Shown here piece after piece: positions 35,074 to 43,417 of a DNA stretch of 64,000 nucleotides. The stretch spans positions 62,001-126,000 of the forward strand of contig JAWKLG010000012.1 of the NCBI GenBank assembly GCA_041392845.1, in the 5' to 3' direction. The position numbers were made by a program, and so were the translations under genes. Source of the stretch: JAGQWW01 sp041392845 (lineage in GTDB: Bacteria; Bacteroidota; Bacteroidia; Chitinophagales; Saprospiraceae). The notes under the pieces are model-generated. The model saw nothing but the letters and a program-made list of their open reading frames with translations. It made no database searches and was not told where the DNA came from. Positions within the stretch are counted from its first letter, which is position 1, and each line of letters starts with the position of its first letter.

Positions 35074-36131
35074 TTGGCTTTGATAAGTTTGTCTGTATGG
35101 TTTTCAAATTTGTTCCAAATATTCAAAGCATACACTCCGTTTGCCAGATAACTTGAAGGAATATCCAGTTTGATAATTTTTTGGTTGGCAGAAAATTGCG
35201 ATTGGTAAATTAGTTTCCCATTGGCAATTTCATGTAAGGAAATATTAAGGATTTCTTCTGGGCGATCGTTCAAAATTTCTAAGTGAATGTAATCTGAAAA
35301 CGGGTTTTGCTTTTTAATAATCAAGTCCGGCAGATTTCTATTTAAGACTCTTATAGGAGAGTAATCTATGCTTCCATCCAAATCTACTGATGCAATTCTG
35401 TAAACACTTTCAAATCCTGGAGTTTCGTCAATCCATCGATAAGTTTGAATAATTTGGGAATTACCTATAGCAGGAATTTCACTAAGGATTTCCCATCTTC
35501 CGGTTTTCAAATCTTGTTTTTGAACTTGAAATTTTTCAGTATTGGTTTCTGTTGCGGTTTGCCAGGTTAACAAATTTGAAGTGCCTTTATTTTCTGCATT
35601 GAAAGAGAGCCATTCGACAGGTAAGACAATCATATTACAAGTAGTAATGGTCAGAGAGCCATCTACCCAGTCACCATCTTTGCCGTTGTAATCATCAAAG
35701 GTTTCATAAAATTCAAAATCAATACAACCCGTATTGCCAATCTGAAATGTCAGATCTTCCAAGATAAGATCTACCTCATCTGTATAATTGTTTTGACAGG
35801 GTTCAAAATTGTCTTCTCCTAGACCGGGTGTAAAAACCAGTGCATAGGTACCTGAGGGACCAAATTGTAAGGCAAATTCGCTACAATAGCTTAATGGCCT
35901 AGGATCTAGATCGATATTGGCCCAGGCTACAGTATGGGCAGTGTAGCCTGCAGCTGATGGGTTGCAAAGACTCACTTTGATGTTGGCAGGATCTCCTTCT
36001 TCATTCATACTATTTTGCCCATTGAACAAGAGTTCAAAAGAAATATCGGTTCCTTCCTGACAGCTTTGGGGTTTTAAATGAGCAAGACATATAAAGAAGA
36101 AGAGTATACTAATTGAGTATCTCAGCTTCAT
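35070..36131 (-). CDS. T9SS-sorted secreted protein
   Basis: 353 aa. Signal peptide (ISILFFFICLAHLKPQ), an N-terminal Cys-containing beta domain (about 25-190), the segment LPVEWLSFNAENKG that commonly precedes a linker module in Bacteroidota surface proteins, then a fibronectin-like stretch (LLTWQTATETNTEKFQVQ). The end resembles a T9SS sorting domain: a variant KQNPFSDYIHLEIL instead of YPNP, and a terminal GVYALNIWN...KLIKAN. Function unknown. Confidence 0.8.
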   Translation of the reverse strand: MKLRYSISILFFFICLAHLKPQSCQEGTDISFELLFNGQNSMNEEGDPANIKVSLCNPSAAGYTAHTVAWANIDLDPRPLSYCSEFALQFGPSGTYALVFTPGLGEDNFEPCQNNYTDEVDLILEDLTFQIGNTGCIDFEFYETFDDYNGKDGDWVDGSLTITTCNMIVLPVEWLSFNAENKGTSNLLTWQTATETNTEKFQVQKQDLKTGRWEILSEIPAIGNSQIIQTYRWIDETPGFESVYRIASVDLDGSIDYSPIRVLNRNLPDLIIKKQNPFSDYIHLEILNDRPEEILNISLHEIANGKLIYQSQFSANQKIIKLDIPSSYLANGVYALNIWNKFENHTDKLIKAN

Positions 36132-36297
36132 TTTAACCTAATGTTTGATTTTGTATTTCAAACTCTATTCCATGCTTTTATATGATTTTCAGTAGTTTTT
36201 GTATTTTAAAAATCACTTATGTATAAAAGACTGATAATGTAATTTTCTCACAAAAGATTTGTTATATTTTATGACATATAAATACCGATTTATTTTA

Positions 36298-36333
36298 TAA
36301 AAAAAATACCCCACTCCAAAGTGAAGTGAGGTA
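36298..36333 (-). terminator. terminator of the porG-like gene
   Basis: TACCCCACT / AGTGAGGTA hairpin, followed by a T-run on the minus strand. Confidence 0.75.
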
Positions 36334-36365
36334 CATAGGGGGTATTTATCAAGTTAATAGTTGAT

Positions 36366-37268
36366 TTATCTCTTCTTTCTTTTTTTCTTTTTTGATGTGT
36401 CCTTTTTCACCACAGGTGTAAAATCAGTCTTAAATACATCATATTTTTCATCAAAATCCAATCCGTATTTGTCAGTCATGTTTACTGAAATGGTCATTCC
36501 CATAAAAAAGAACCAGTCCTGGTTGCCTGGATTTCCACGCATACGTCCTTCCGGATTGGTCATTGGTATGGTACTCACTTCCGGGGTTCTGTAAGACAAG
36601 GAGGCAGCGATAGGATTTTCCGCTCGCAGCATATCGAGGTCCGGATACATTCCTCCGACATCGTCCAGGTAATCCGTGAAGGTTTTTCTGGCGCCAAATT
36701 CAAATCCAAAATTCACTTTGTTATTCAGGTTAAATTTAAACCCGATACCCATTGGGAAGGATACCTGATAGCGACTGTAACGAGGAGTGTTTCCAAGACT
36801 TGAATAGCCTTGTCCTTCTGTTCCCAGAGGTTGCAGGTCATACCAGTTTCCTCTCATTTGTCCTTGTGGATTAAAATGGAATCCGCCCACTCCCAAAAAC
36901 AAATAGGGGGCAGATTTCTTTTTCTCACGGATCGCAAATGGAAGTAAATTGAATTCGAAGGTTGTTGCCACTTCAATGATGTCGGATCGGAAGCTTAAAT
37001 TTCTCATGGTCAATTCTTCCAGGTCTGCATTTTTATCAGAACCACTAATTTGACCTTTGGTCAAGCCAACCTTCATGGAAAAATTCCTGGAGAAGTTATA
37101 CCTCGCAAACATTCCGATGGCAGGATTATATTCCTGAGGAATCATGGGGCTTCCTTCATTGAGGTCGCCGCTGTAATTACTCAATCCTACAAATGTGCCT
37201 ACTTCATAATACTGACTATAGGCCGAAATAAAGGTCAGACACAAGATAATTGTGAACAGCCGTCTCAT
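36366..37268 (-). CDS. porG: PorG-like outer-membrane barrel (DUF6089), T9SS-associated
   Basis: 300 aa. Signal peptide (LFTIILCLTFISAYSQ) then the characteristic YEVGTFVGLSNYSGDLNEG start of the DUF6089/PorG family, with outer-membrane strands to about residue 270 and a very basic C-terminal tail (KKDTSKKKKRKKR). PorG is a component associated with the T9SS outer-membrane ring in characterised species. Its presence fits the three T9SS cargo proteins in this window. Symbol assigned by family resemblance only. Confidence 0.75.
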   Translation of the reverse strand: MRRLFTIILCLTFISAYSQYYEVGTFVGLSNYSGDLNEGSPMIPQEYNPAIGMFARYNFSRNFSMKVGLTKGQISGSDKNADLEELTMRNLSFRSDIIEVATTFEFNLLPFAIREKKKSAPYLFLGVGGFHFNPQGQMRGNWYDLQPLGTEGQGYSSLGNTPRYSRYQVSFPMGIGFKFNLNNKVNFGFEFGARKTFTDYLDDVGGMYPDLDMLRAENPIAASLSYRTPEVSTIPMTNPEGRMRGNPGNQDWFFFMGMTISVNMTDKYGLDFDEKYDVFKTDFTPVVKKDTSKKKKRKKR

Positions 37269-37388
37269 AGTAACTAGATTTTTTGGTAGTATTTATTATA
37301 ACTATTCAAATATGAAGCCAATTTTAATATGTTGGCTTTGGGATGGGGAGAAGGAGGGATAGGGAGAAGGGGGGATGAGTTACGAATT

Positions 37389-37425
37389 GGCTATTGGCTA
37401 TTGGCTATTGGCTGTTGGCCATTGG
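37389..37425. repeat. heptad tandem array (GGCTATT units)
   Basis: Five 7-bp units GGCTATT x3, GGCTGTT, GGCCATT, then a period-8 AAAAAGG-type stretch. It lies in the 505-bp gap 37269-37773, which has no supported gene. Confidence 0.85.
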
Positions 37426-37519
37426 CAAAAAGGTAAAAAGACAAAAAGGCAAGCTGGTACAAGTTTTCAAGCTTGTTCATAGAGTACTTGCAGGTCTTCA
37501 GACCAGAAAGATTTCTCAT

Positions 37520-37568
37520 GTCAAATGATGAGTGACAAATGACGTGTGGCGAGTGGCGAATGCGAGAA
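37520..37568. repeat. heptad tandem array (GATGAGT/GGCGAGT units)
   Basis: Seven 7-bp units: GTCAAAT, GATGAGT, GACAAAT, GACGTGT, GGCGAGT, GGCGAAT, GCGAGAA. More degenerate than the others. Confidence 0.6.
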
Positions 37569-37694
37569 ACTGCTTGCGTCGTGTGGAATGCGGGAAAAAA
37601 TATCCATAGGGATGGGGCATGACCCGTCTTATATGGAGAACGAGAGATTGAAACCTTGTATGTAGGGTGCGAAGCAGAGTTGGTTCAAGTGAAG

Positions 37695-37776
37695 TTCCAG
37701 CCCCCAGCACCCAGCGCCTAGCGCCTAGCACCCAGCACCCAGCGCCTAGTACCTAGTACCTAGCCCCCAGCACCTA
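37695..37776. repeat. heptad tandem array (CACCCAG/CGCCTAG/TACCTAG units) running into the pgk stop
   Basis: About eleven 7-bp units; the last one overlaps the minus-strand stop codon of pgk (37774-37776). Confidence 0.9.
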
Positions 37777-38976
37777 TCCCTCTATCGCCTCGATTCCAGG
37801 CAATTTTTTGCCTTCAAGGAATTCTAGCATGGCGCCGCCTCCGGTAGATACATAGCTTACTTCGTTTGCAAGGTGCATTTGGTTGATGGCTGCTACTGAG
37901 TCACCTCCACCTATAAGGGAGTAAGCACCGTTGGAAGTTGCTTTGGCAACGGCTTGGGCAATAACTTTGGTTCCGTTGGCGAAGTTAGACATTTCAAAAA
38001 CGCCCATTGGGCCGTTCCAAAGTATGGTTTTTGAATTTTCTATGGTCTCGATAAAGTCAGCTTGAGCTTTTGGTCCGATGTCGAGTCCCATCCAGTTGTT
38101 GGGTTGGTTGTCGGATTCCATGGTGAGAATGGCAGCATCGTTGTCGAACTTGTCTGCAATCACAGAATCTTGTGGCAGGATTAGTTTTACGCCTTTTTCT
38201 TCGGCCTTTTTCATTAAATCAAGTGCAGTTTCTAATCGGTCTTCTTCAACCAATGAGTTACCTACATTACCACCTTTGGCTTTAAAAAAGGTGTAGGCCA
38301 TTCCACCTCCAATAAGTAGATTGTCTACAAAGTCTATCAGTCTGTCCAGCAATAAAATCTTGTCACTCACTTTTGCTCCGCCTATGATAGCAGTCAGGGG
38401 TCTTTCAGGAGTTTTTAAAACTTTATTGGCATTTTTTATTTCTGCGTCCATTAAAAGGCCAAAGCCTTTTTTACCGGATTCAAAGAATTTTGCAATTACT
38501 GCTGTAGAGGCATGAGCCCTGTGAGCTGTGCCAAATGCGTCATTAATATATATGTCTCCCAATTCAGACATTTGTTTAGCGAGATTTTCTTCGCCTTTTT
38601 CTTCGCCCTTGTGGAATCTGGTATTTTCTAAAAGTAGAACCTCGCCAGGTTTCAGGCTACTGGCAGCATGCATGGCTGCTCCGCCAACACAATCATTTGC
38701 AAACTTTACATCCTGACCCAATAAGTTGGATAAGGTAGGAATGATATGTTTTAAGGTGAATTTTTCGACATCTATGCTGCCGTCATCCTTTAATTTTTTT
38801 TGAGGTCTTCCCAGGTGAGACATCAAAATTACTGCAGCTCCATTTTCCAACAATTTCTTAATGGTTGGTAAAGCGCCTCTAATCCTTGTGTCGTCTGTTA
38901 CTTCAAAATCGCCATTTAGGGGAACATTGAAATCAACCCTTACCAATACCTTTTTGCCGTTTACATCCAAATTCAT
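37774..38976 (-). CDS. pgk: phosphoglycerate kinase
   Basis: 400 aa, full length. Interconverts 1,3-bisphosphoglycerate and 3-phosphoglycerate with ADP/ATP in glycolysis. Signatures: KKVLVRVDFNVPL near the N-terminus, LLENTRFHKGEE, GGAKVSDKILLL, and the C-terminal nucleotide loop SLIGGGDSVAAINQ with VSYVSTGGGAMLEFLEGK. It stands alone and its stop codon sits in a heptad repeat array. Confidence 0.98.
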   Translation of the reverse strand: MNLDVNGKKVLVRVDFNVPLNGDFEVTDDTRIRGALPTIKKLLENGAAVILMSHLGRPQKKLKDDGSIDVEKFTLKHIIPTLSNLLGQDVKFANDCVGGAAMHAASSLKPGEVLLLENTRFHKGEEKGEENLAKQMSELGDIYINDAFGTAHRAHASTAVIAKFFESGKKGFGLLMDAEIKNANKVLKTPERPLTAIIGGAKVSDKILLLDRLIDFVDNLLIGGGMAYTFFKAKGGNVGNSLVEEDRLETALDLMKKAEEKGVKLILPQDSVIADKFDNDAAILTMESDNQPNNWMGLDIGPKAQADFIETIENSKTILWNGPMGVFEMSNFANGTKVIAQAVAKATSNGAYSLIGGGDSVAAINQMHLANEVSYVSTGGGAMLEFLEGKKLPGIEAIEG

Positions 38977-39203
38977 TGGCCAGATTTTTATTATTGGAAA
39001 CTTTTAAAGAATAAAGGCTCAAAAGAAATAAACTTTTTGGATTTCTTCTTCATCGATGTGGCGAAATTACCTTCCTCCTTTTGCATTTCCAACCAAATAT
39101 TATAAAACTCAAGGTTAAATAATTGCTTCCTGTCACCTTCAATGGTGATCAACATCACATTACACACTAACAGCGATCATGATTATTGGGCCCTTACCCC
39201 ATG

Positions 39204-39211
39204 TAAGTTTG
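39204..39211 (+). promoter_or_regulatory. -7 box TAAGTTTG of the YceI cluster
   Basis: TAnnTTTG match predicting a start near 39218, 14 bp before the ATG at 39232. The remainder of 38977-39231 shows nothing else. Confidence 0.55.
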
Positions 39212-39231
39212 CAGTATAAAATTTATTAATT

Positions 39232-39822
39232 ATGAAACAGTCAATTTTTCTAACGGCCTTAATCATACTACTTGGTACCTCATTTTTGGTAGGACAGACC
39301 ACCTACCAAACCAAAAAAGCCAATGTGTCAGTTCTTGGTACTTCCAATTTGCATGATTGGGAGATGACCGGAACTCAGGCTTCTTTGAAAGGAACCTTTG
39401 ATATTGAGAATGGTGCTCTTGCAGGCATCGAAAACGTATTTGTTGAAATTCCGGTTAAATCGATTAAAAGTTCTAAAGGCTCCATCATGGATGGTAAAAC
39501 TTATGATGCTCTGAAAAGTGACAAACATCCTAAAATTACCTTCCGCCTTAAAAATGTAAACTCCATTAATCCTAAGTCTGGGGCTTACGAAGTAAAAGCG
39601 ACCGGTGACTTAACCATCGCAGGTTACACCAAATCAGTTTTGCTTAATGTAATGGTGAAAGTTCTTCCTAGCGGAGAATTGGAAATTACCGGAAGCAAAG
39701 ATTTGAAAATGACAGAATACAAAATGGAACCTCCAACCGCAATGTTTGGTGCATTGACAACCGGAGACGATGTGACCATCAAGTTCGCAACTACACTTAC
39801 AAGCAATCAGCTTAACAAATAG
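39232..39822 (+). CDS. YceI-family periplasmic protein (first copy)
   Basis: 196 aa. Signal peptide (LTALIILLGTSFLVGQ) then a YceI lipocalin-like barrel: VLGTSNLHDWEM, VEIPVKSIKS, DALKSDKHPKITFRL, GDLTIAGYTKSVLLNV and the closing MTEYKMEPPTAMFG. Characterised relatives bind isoprenoid chains; ligand here unknown. It leads a three-gene cluster with a porin-like protein and a second YceI. Confidence 0.9.
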   Translation: MKQSIFLTALIILLGTSFLVGQTTYQTKKANVSVLGTSNLHDWEMTGTQASLKGTFDIENGALAGIENVFVEIPVKSIKSSKGSIMDGKTYDALKSDKHPKITFRLKNVNSINPKSGAYEVKATGDLTIAGYTKSVLLNVMVKVLPSGELEITGSKDLKMTEYKMEPPTAMFGALTTGDDVTIKFATTLTSNQLNK

Positions 39823-39866
39823 ATTTTAATTAAAAAGAAATATTCAAACCTTAAATGTTAATTATC

Positions 39867-41216
39867 ATGAGACCAACCAATCAATCAGCAGTCGGTTTTC
39901 TAGGGGCTTTCTTCATGTTGTTATCAACTATGGTTATAGCTCAACAACCACCTATCCAATATTTTCGTCCAATGAATCAGGACGGAGTGAATGTGTTCGA
40001 ACCTGCAAAAAATACTTCAACTGAGTTTGACGGTATTAAAGTAAGAGTGGGTGGAGCATTTTCTCAAGGATTCCAGGCATTGAATCATTCTAATGATACC
40101 ACCTTTAGCAGCAGTGCAAATCAGCTGTATGACATCGCTCCTGGTTTTACACTTGCAACAGCAAATCTAAACCTTGATGTACAATTAGCTGACGGTATCC
40201 GTCTTGCTTTGGAAAACTACATGTCTTCTCACCACCACCAGGAATTTTGGGTGAAAGGAGGTTACATCCAAATCGATAAACTTCCTATGTTCAACAATCC
40301 TGAATGGTTTGAGCAGTACTTCAGAGTAAAAGTTGGACACTTCCAACCTAACTTTGGTGACCAGCAATTCCGTAGAACTGACAACGGTGCAGCCATGTAC
40401 AACCCATTTGTAGGCAACTACATCATGGATGCATTTACTACAGAAATCGGAGGTGAGGTGTATGTATTCCCGGTTGAAAATGTAGTGGGTATGGTAGGTT
40501 TAACTACCGGTCTAATCAAAGACGATATCAACAATTATGTTGATGGCAAAGAAAGACAGCCTTCTTTATACTTGAAATTGGCTTACGACAATCAGTTCAA
40601 TGATGACTTCCGTTTTAGATTGTCTGGTAGCTTTATGGCCAATGCAAATGCAGGAAGAAACACATTGTATGGTGGTGACCGTACCGGTTCAAGATACCGT
40701 GCAGTAATGGAACTAGCAGGAGCGGACCTTACTTCTAAAGCGTTCTCAGGACGTTGGAACCCAGGTTTCTCTAACAAAATCATGTCTTTCCAATTGAACC
40801 CATTTGTAAAATTCAAAGGACTTGAGTTCTTCGGTATTTACGAAATGGCTAGTGGTAATAATCTTACAAGAAACAACGAAACAGGAATGTTTGAATTTGT
40901 AGATGACAACAAGAGAAGTGTAACTCAAATCGGAGCTGAGGTTCTTTACAGATTCTTCAAAGACGAACAGGTTTATGTAGGCGCGAAATACAACAGTGTA
41001 TCTGGTCAAATGAATGCAGGATACAGAGATGGCAATGGTGACTTCATCGATGCAAGCATCAACAGAATTGAATTGGGTGCTGGTTGGTATGTTACAAGAA
41101 ACTTATTGTTGAAAGCTGAATATGTTAGCCAGAAATATGTAGATTTCCCTAACACTACTCAGTACTACGAAGGCGAATTTAACGGAATCGTTATTGAAGC
41201 AAACGTAGGATTCTAA
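39867..41216 (+). CDS. porin-like outer-membrane protein
   Basis: 449 aa from the Met at 39867. Signal peptide (FLGAFFMLLSTMVIAQ), then long amphipathic strands ending with a terminal Phe (EANVGF), typical of a 14-18-strand porin. The segment LNLDVQLADGIRLALENYMS and FRVKVGHFQPNFGDQQFRR resembles DcaP/OprP-like porins. Substrate unknown. It is flanked by two YceI genes on the same strand and ends with its own strong terminator. Confidence 0.82.
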   Translation: MRPTNQSAVGFLGAFFMLLSTMVIAQQPPIQYFRPMNQDGVNVFEPAKNTSTEFDGIKVRVGGAFSQGFQALNHSNDTTFSSSANQLYDIAPGFTLATANLNLDVQLADGIRLALENYMSSHHHQEFWVKGGYIQIDKLPMFNNPEWFEQYFRVKVGHFQPNFGDQQFRRTDNGAAMYNPFVGNYIMDAFTTEIGGEVYVFPVENVVGMVGLTTGLIKDDINNYVDGKERQPSLYLKLAYDNQFNDDFRFRLSGSFMANANAGRNTLYGGDRTGSRYRAVMELAGADLTSKAFSGRWNPGFSNKIMSFQLNPFVKFKGLEFFGIYEMASGNNLTRNNETGMFEFVDDNKRSVTQIGAEVLYRFFKDEQVYVGAKYNSVSGQMNAGYRDGNGDFIDASINRIELGAGWYVTRNLLLKAEYVSQKYVDFPNTTQYYEGEFNGIVIEANVGF

Positions 41217-41241
41217 AGTAAAGGCCTTAATTTGGCCAAGG

Positions 41242-41277
41242 AAGGGCTGGCAGGCTTCGGCTGGCCGGCCCTTTTTC
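41242..41277 (+). terminator. terminator between the porin gene and the second YceI gene
   Basis: AAGGGC..GGC / GCC..GCCCTT hairpin with loop AGGCTTCGGCTG, then TTTTTCTC. It may only attenuate, because the second YceI gene follows 20 bp later with no clear promoter. Confidence 0.8.
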
Positions 41278-41295
41278 TCTTCAAACCCGAAAGTC

Positions 41296-41913
41296 ATGCT
41301 TACCAAAGGATCAAAAATAACAGCCGGCATTTTTGCCATTTCCATTTTTTTATTTGGATTCTCCATGCTCCAAAATGTAGCCTATAACATCGATCCGAGC
41401 AGTAAACTTTATTTGGCAGGTTCCAGTAATGTGGTAGATTTTACCTGCAATTGTACCCAAGGGTTCCCAGACAATGAAGTTTATTTTCAGGAAGATGCGG
41501 CTAAAAAGAAATGGATCTTTAAAGGAGCAGAATTGAAAATTCAAAGTCGGAAACTGGATTGTGGAAACAAAGGGATGAACAGGGATATGTACAATACCCT
41601 GAAAGCAGATAAATATCCAACCATCACTATTGAATTGCTGGAAACTACTCAGCCACATGATAAATCCTTTATGGAAGGGAATCATTGGGTTGGAATGGAT
41701 GCAAAGGTGGCCATTACTATTGCAGGTGTTAGAAAAATTCACAACCTGGCAGTAGAAAGCAAAAAACTATCAAATACTAAATTTGAATTCAAATCCTGCC
41801 AAACATTATATATGACTGACTTTGGCATTGAACCTCCCAAACCTTTCATGGGGATGATCAAGGTGAAGGATGAAATCCTCATTCATATGGATTTGATTAT
41901 TAAAAAGAAATAA
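41296..41913 (+). CDS. YceI-family periplasmic protein (second copy, Cys-containing)
   Basis: 205 aa. Signal or anchor helix (ITAGIFAISIFLFGFSML), then a YceI fold with LYLAGSSNVVDFTCNC, YNTLKADKYPTITIELL, AKVAITIAGVRKIHNL and LYMTDFGIEPPKPFMGM. Unlike the first copy it has four cysteines (two in the first strand pair, two later), which suggests disulfides. It continues the cluster after the terminator. Confidence 0.88.
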   Translation: MLTKGSKITAGIFAISIFLFGFSMLQNVAYNIDPSSKLYLAGSSNVVDFTCNCTQGFPDNEVYFQEDAAKKKWIFKGAELKIQSRKLDCGNKGMNRDMYNTLKADKYPTITIELLETTQPHDKSFMEGNHWVGMDAKVAITIAGVRKIHNLAVESKKLSNTKFEFKSCQTLYMTDFGIEPPKPFMGMIKVKDEILIHMDLIIKKK

Positions 41914-41976
41914 GGTCAATTTAGGCTTTGCCTGATTCTTCCCTTTTAAAATTCCTTACCTTCGTCGGAACTTTTG

Positions 41977-42013
41977 GCTGTCAAATCTTGTCTTCTTAAC
42001 AGGATTTGACAGC
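41977..42013. other. long perfect inverted repeat upstream of hflX
   Basis: GCTGTCAAATC / GATTTGACAGC, an 11-bp perfect stem with a 15-nt loop. There is no T-run, so it may be a weak terminator of the YceI cluster, an operator or an RNA structure. Confidence 0.6.
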
Positions 42014-42111
42014 TAAAATATTCTGTCTCACCAAGCATCAGTTCTTTTTGCATTATGAATTGTGTAACTTAAGGATTGTTGATATTTTAAAAAATAAGGT
42101 TTTACTATTAT

Positions 42112-43332
42112 ATGAAGGATAATTTTAATATTAATTTAAAGGAAAAGGGAGATTTAAAGACGCAGGAAGAGTATGCGGTATTGGTAGGAGTGGTGCAAAG
42201 GGATGAAACGGAAGAAATGGTCCAGGAATATCTGGATGAACTTGAGTTTCTGGCTTTGACAGCCGGTGCACAATCCAGGAAAAGATTTCTTCAAAAGCTA
42301 CAACATCCAGATACACGAACCTTCGTTGGGTCAGGAAAGGTTGAAGAAATCAAACAATACCTGGAGAACCATGAGGAAGTCAATCTGGTTATTTTTGACG
42401 ATGACCTCAGCGGAAAACAGACCAATATCCTCGAAAGTACCCTGAAAGTCAAAATTGTAGACCGAACGACCCTCATCCTCGATATTTTTGCCAATAGAGC
42501 TCAAACTGCCCAGGCCCAAACCCAGGTCGAACTGGCTCAAATGAAATACCTGCTTCCAAGACTGAGAGGACTTTGGACTCACCTTGAGCGTCAGCGAGGA
42601 GGTATCGGTATGAGAGGTCCCGGGGAGAAAGAGATTGAAACAGACCGTCGTATCGTTAGGGACAAGATTACCCAGTTGAAACAAAGACTGGATAAAATTG
42701 ACAAACAAAGTCAGACTCAGCGTAAAACCAGAGGAGAACTCATACGAGTAGCTTTGGTAGGATATACCAATGTGGGTAAGAGTACCCTAATGACCAAACT
42801 TTCCAAATCAGAGGTCTTTGCTGAGAATAAGTTGTTTGCTACCCTTGATACCACTGTAAGGAAAGTGGTTTTTGGAACCATGCCTTTTCTGTTATCAGAT
42901 ACAGTAGGTTTTATTCGGAAATTGCCTACCCACCTGATAGAAAGTTTTAAATCCACTCTGGATGAGGTAAGGGAATCTGATGTGTTGATTCACGTAGTAG
43001 ACTTGGCCCACCCTCAGTTTGATGATCATGTTGAAACGGTGGAGTCGACTTTAAGGGACATCGGAATTACGGACAAGCCTGTTTTGTTGGTGTTCAACAA
43101 GGTGGATTTGTATCGTCAAAAATATTTTGATGAATTGTTGGATCGCCAAACCAAGGAAGATATTCTAGATGAACTGAAGCAATCCTTGATAACCAGATTT
43201 GAACACCCTTGTGTATTTATTTCAGCCCATACCGGTGAAAATATGGATGAGCTACGAGATAAAATGACAGAAATAATCAAAGATCAATATCAAACCAGGT
43301 ATCCTTATCTGGTAAAGCAGTTCTGGATGTAA
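42112..43332 (+). CDS. hflX: GTPase HflX
   Basis: 406 aa ribosome-associated GTPase that can split stalled ribosomes. The N-terminal HflX domain has GKVEEIKQYL and the glycine-rich GGIGMRGPGEKEIETD linker; the G domain has G1 GYTNVGKSTL (about 216), G3 DTVGFIRKLP and G4 NKVD. Complete. A stable 14-bp hairpin follows the gene. Confidence 0.97.
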   Translation: MKDNFNINLKEKGDLKTQEEYAVLVGVVQRDETEEMVQEYLDELEFLALTAGAQSRKRFLQKLQHPDTRTFVGSGKVEEIKQYLENHEEVNLVIFDDDLSGKQTNILESTLKVKIVDRTTLILDIFANRAQTAQAQTQVELAQMKYLLPRLRGLWTHLERQRGGIGMRGPGEKEIETDRRIVRDKITQLKQRLDKIDKQSQTQRKTRGELIRVALVGYTNVGKSTLMTKLSKSEVFAENKLFATLDTTVRKVVFGTMPFLLSDTVGFIRKLPTHLIESFKSTLDEVRESDVLIHVVDLAHPQFDDHVETVESTLRDIGITDKPVLLVFNKVDLYRQKYFDELLDRQTKEDILDELKQSLITRFEHPCVFISAHTGENMDELRDKMTEIIKDQYQTRYPYLVKQFWM

Positions 43333-43363
43333 TATTTAAACATTACATTTTTGCAGATTTATT

Positions 43364-43408
43364 TTTAAATGCTGGTCTGAAACCCTAATTTCGGGACCAG
43401 CATTTAAA
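43364..43408 (+). terminator. very stable hairpin between hflX and the peptide-binding lipoprotein
   Basis: TTTAAATGCTGGTC / GACCAGCATTTAAA, 14 bp perfect, with an extra GAAA/TTTC pairing inside the loop. The arms start with T-run and end with AAA, so it can act in both directions. Confidence 0.7.
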
Positions 43409-43417
43409 ACCATCAAC

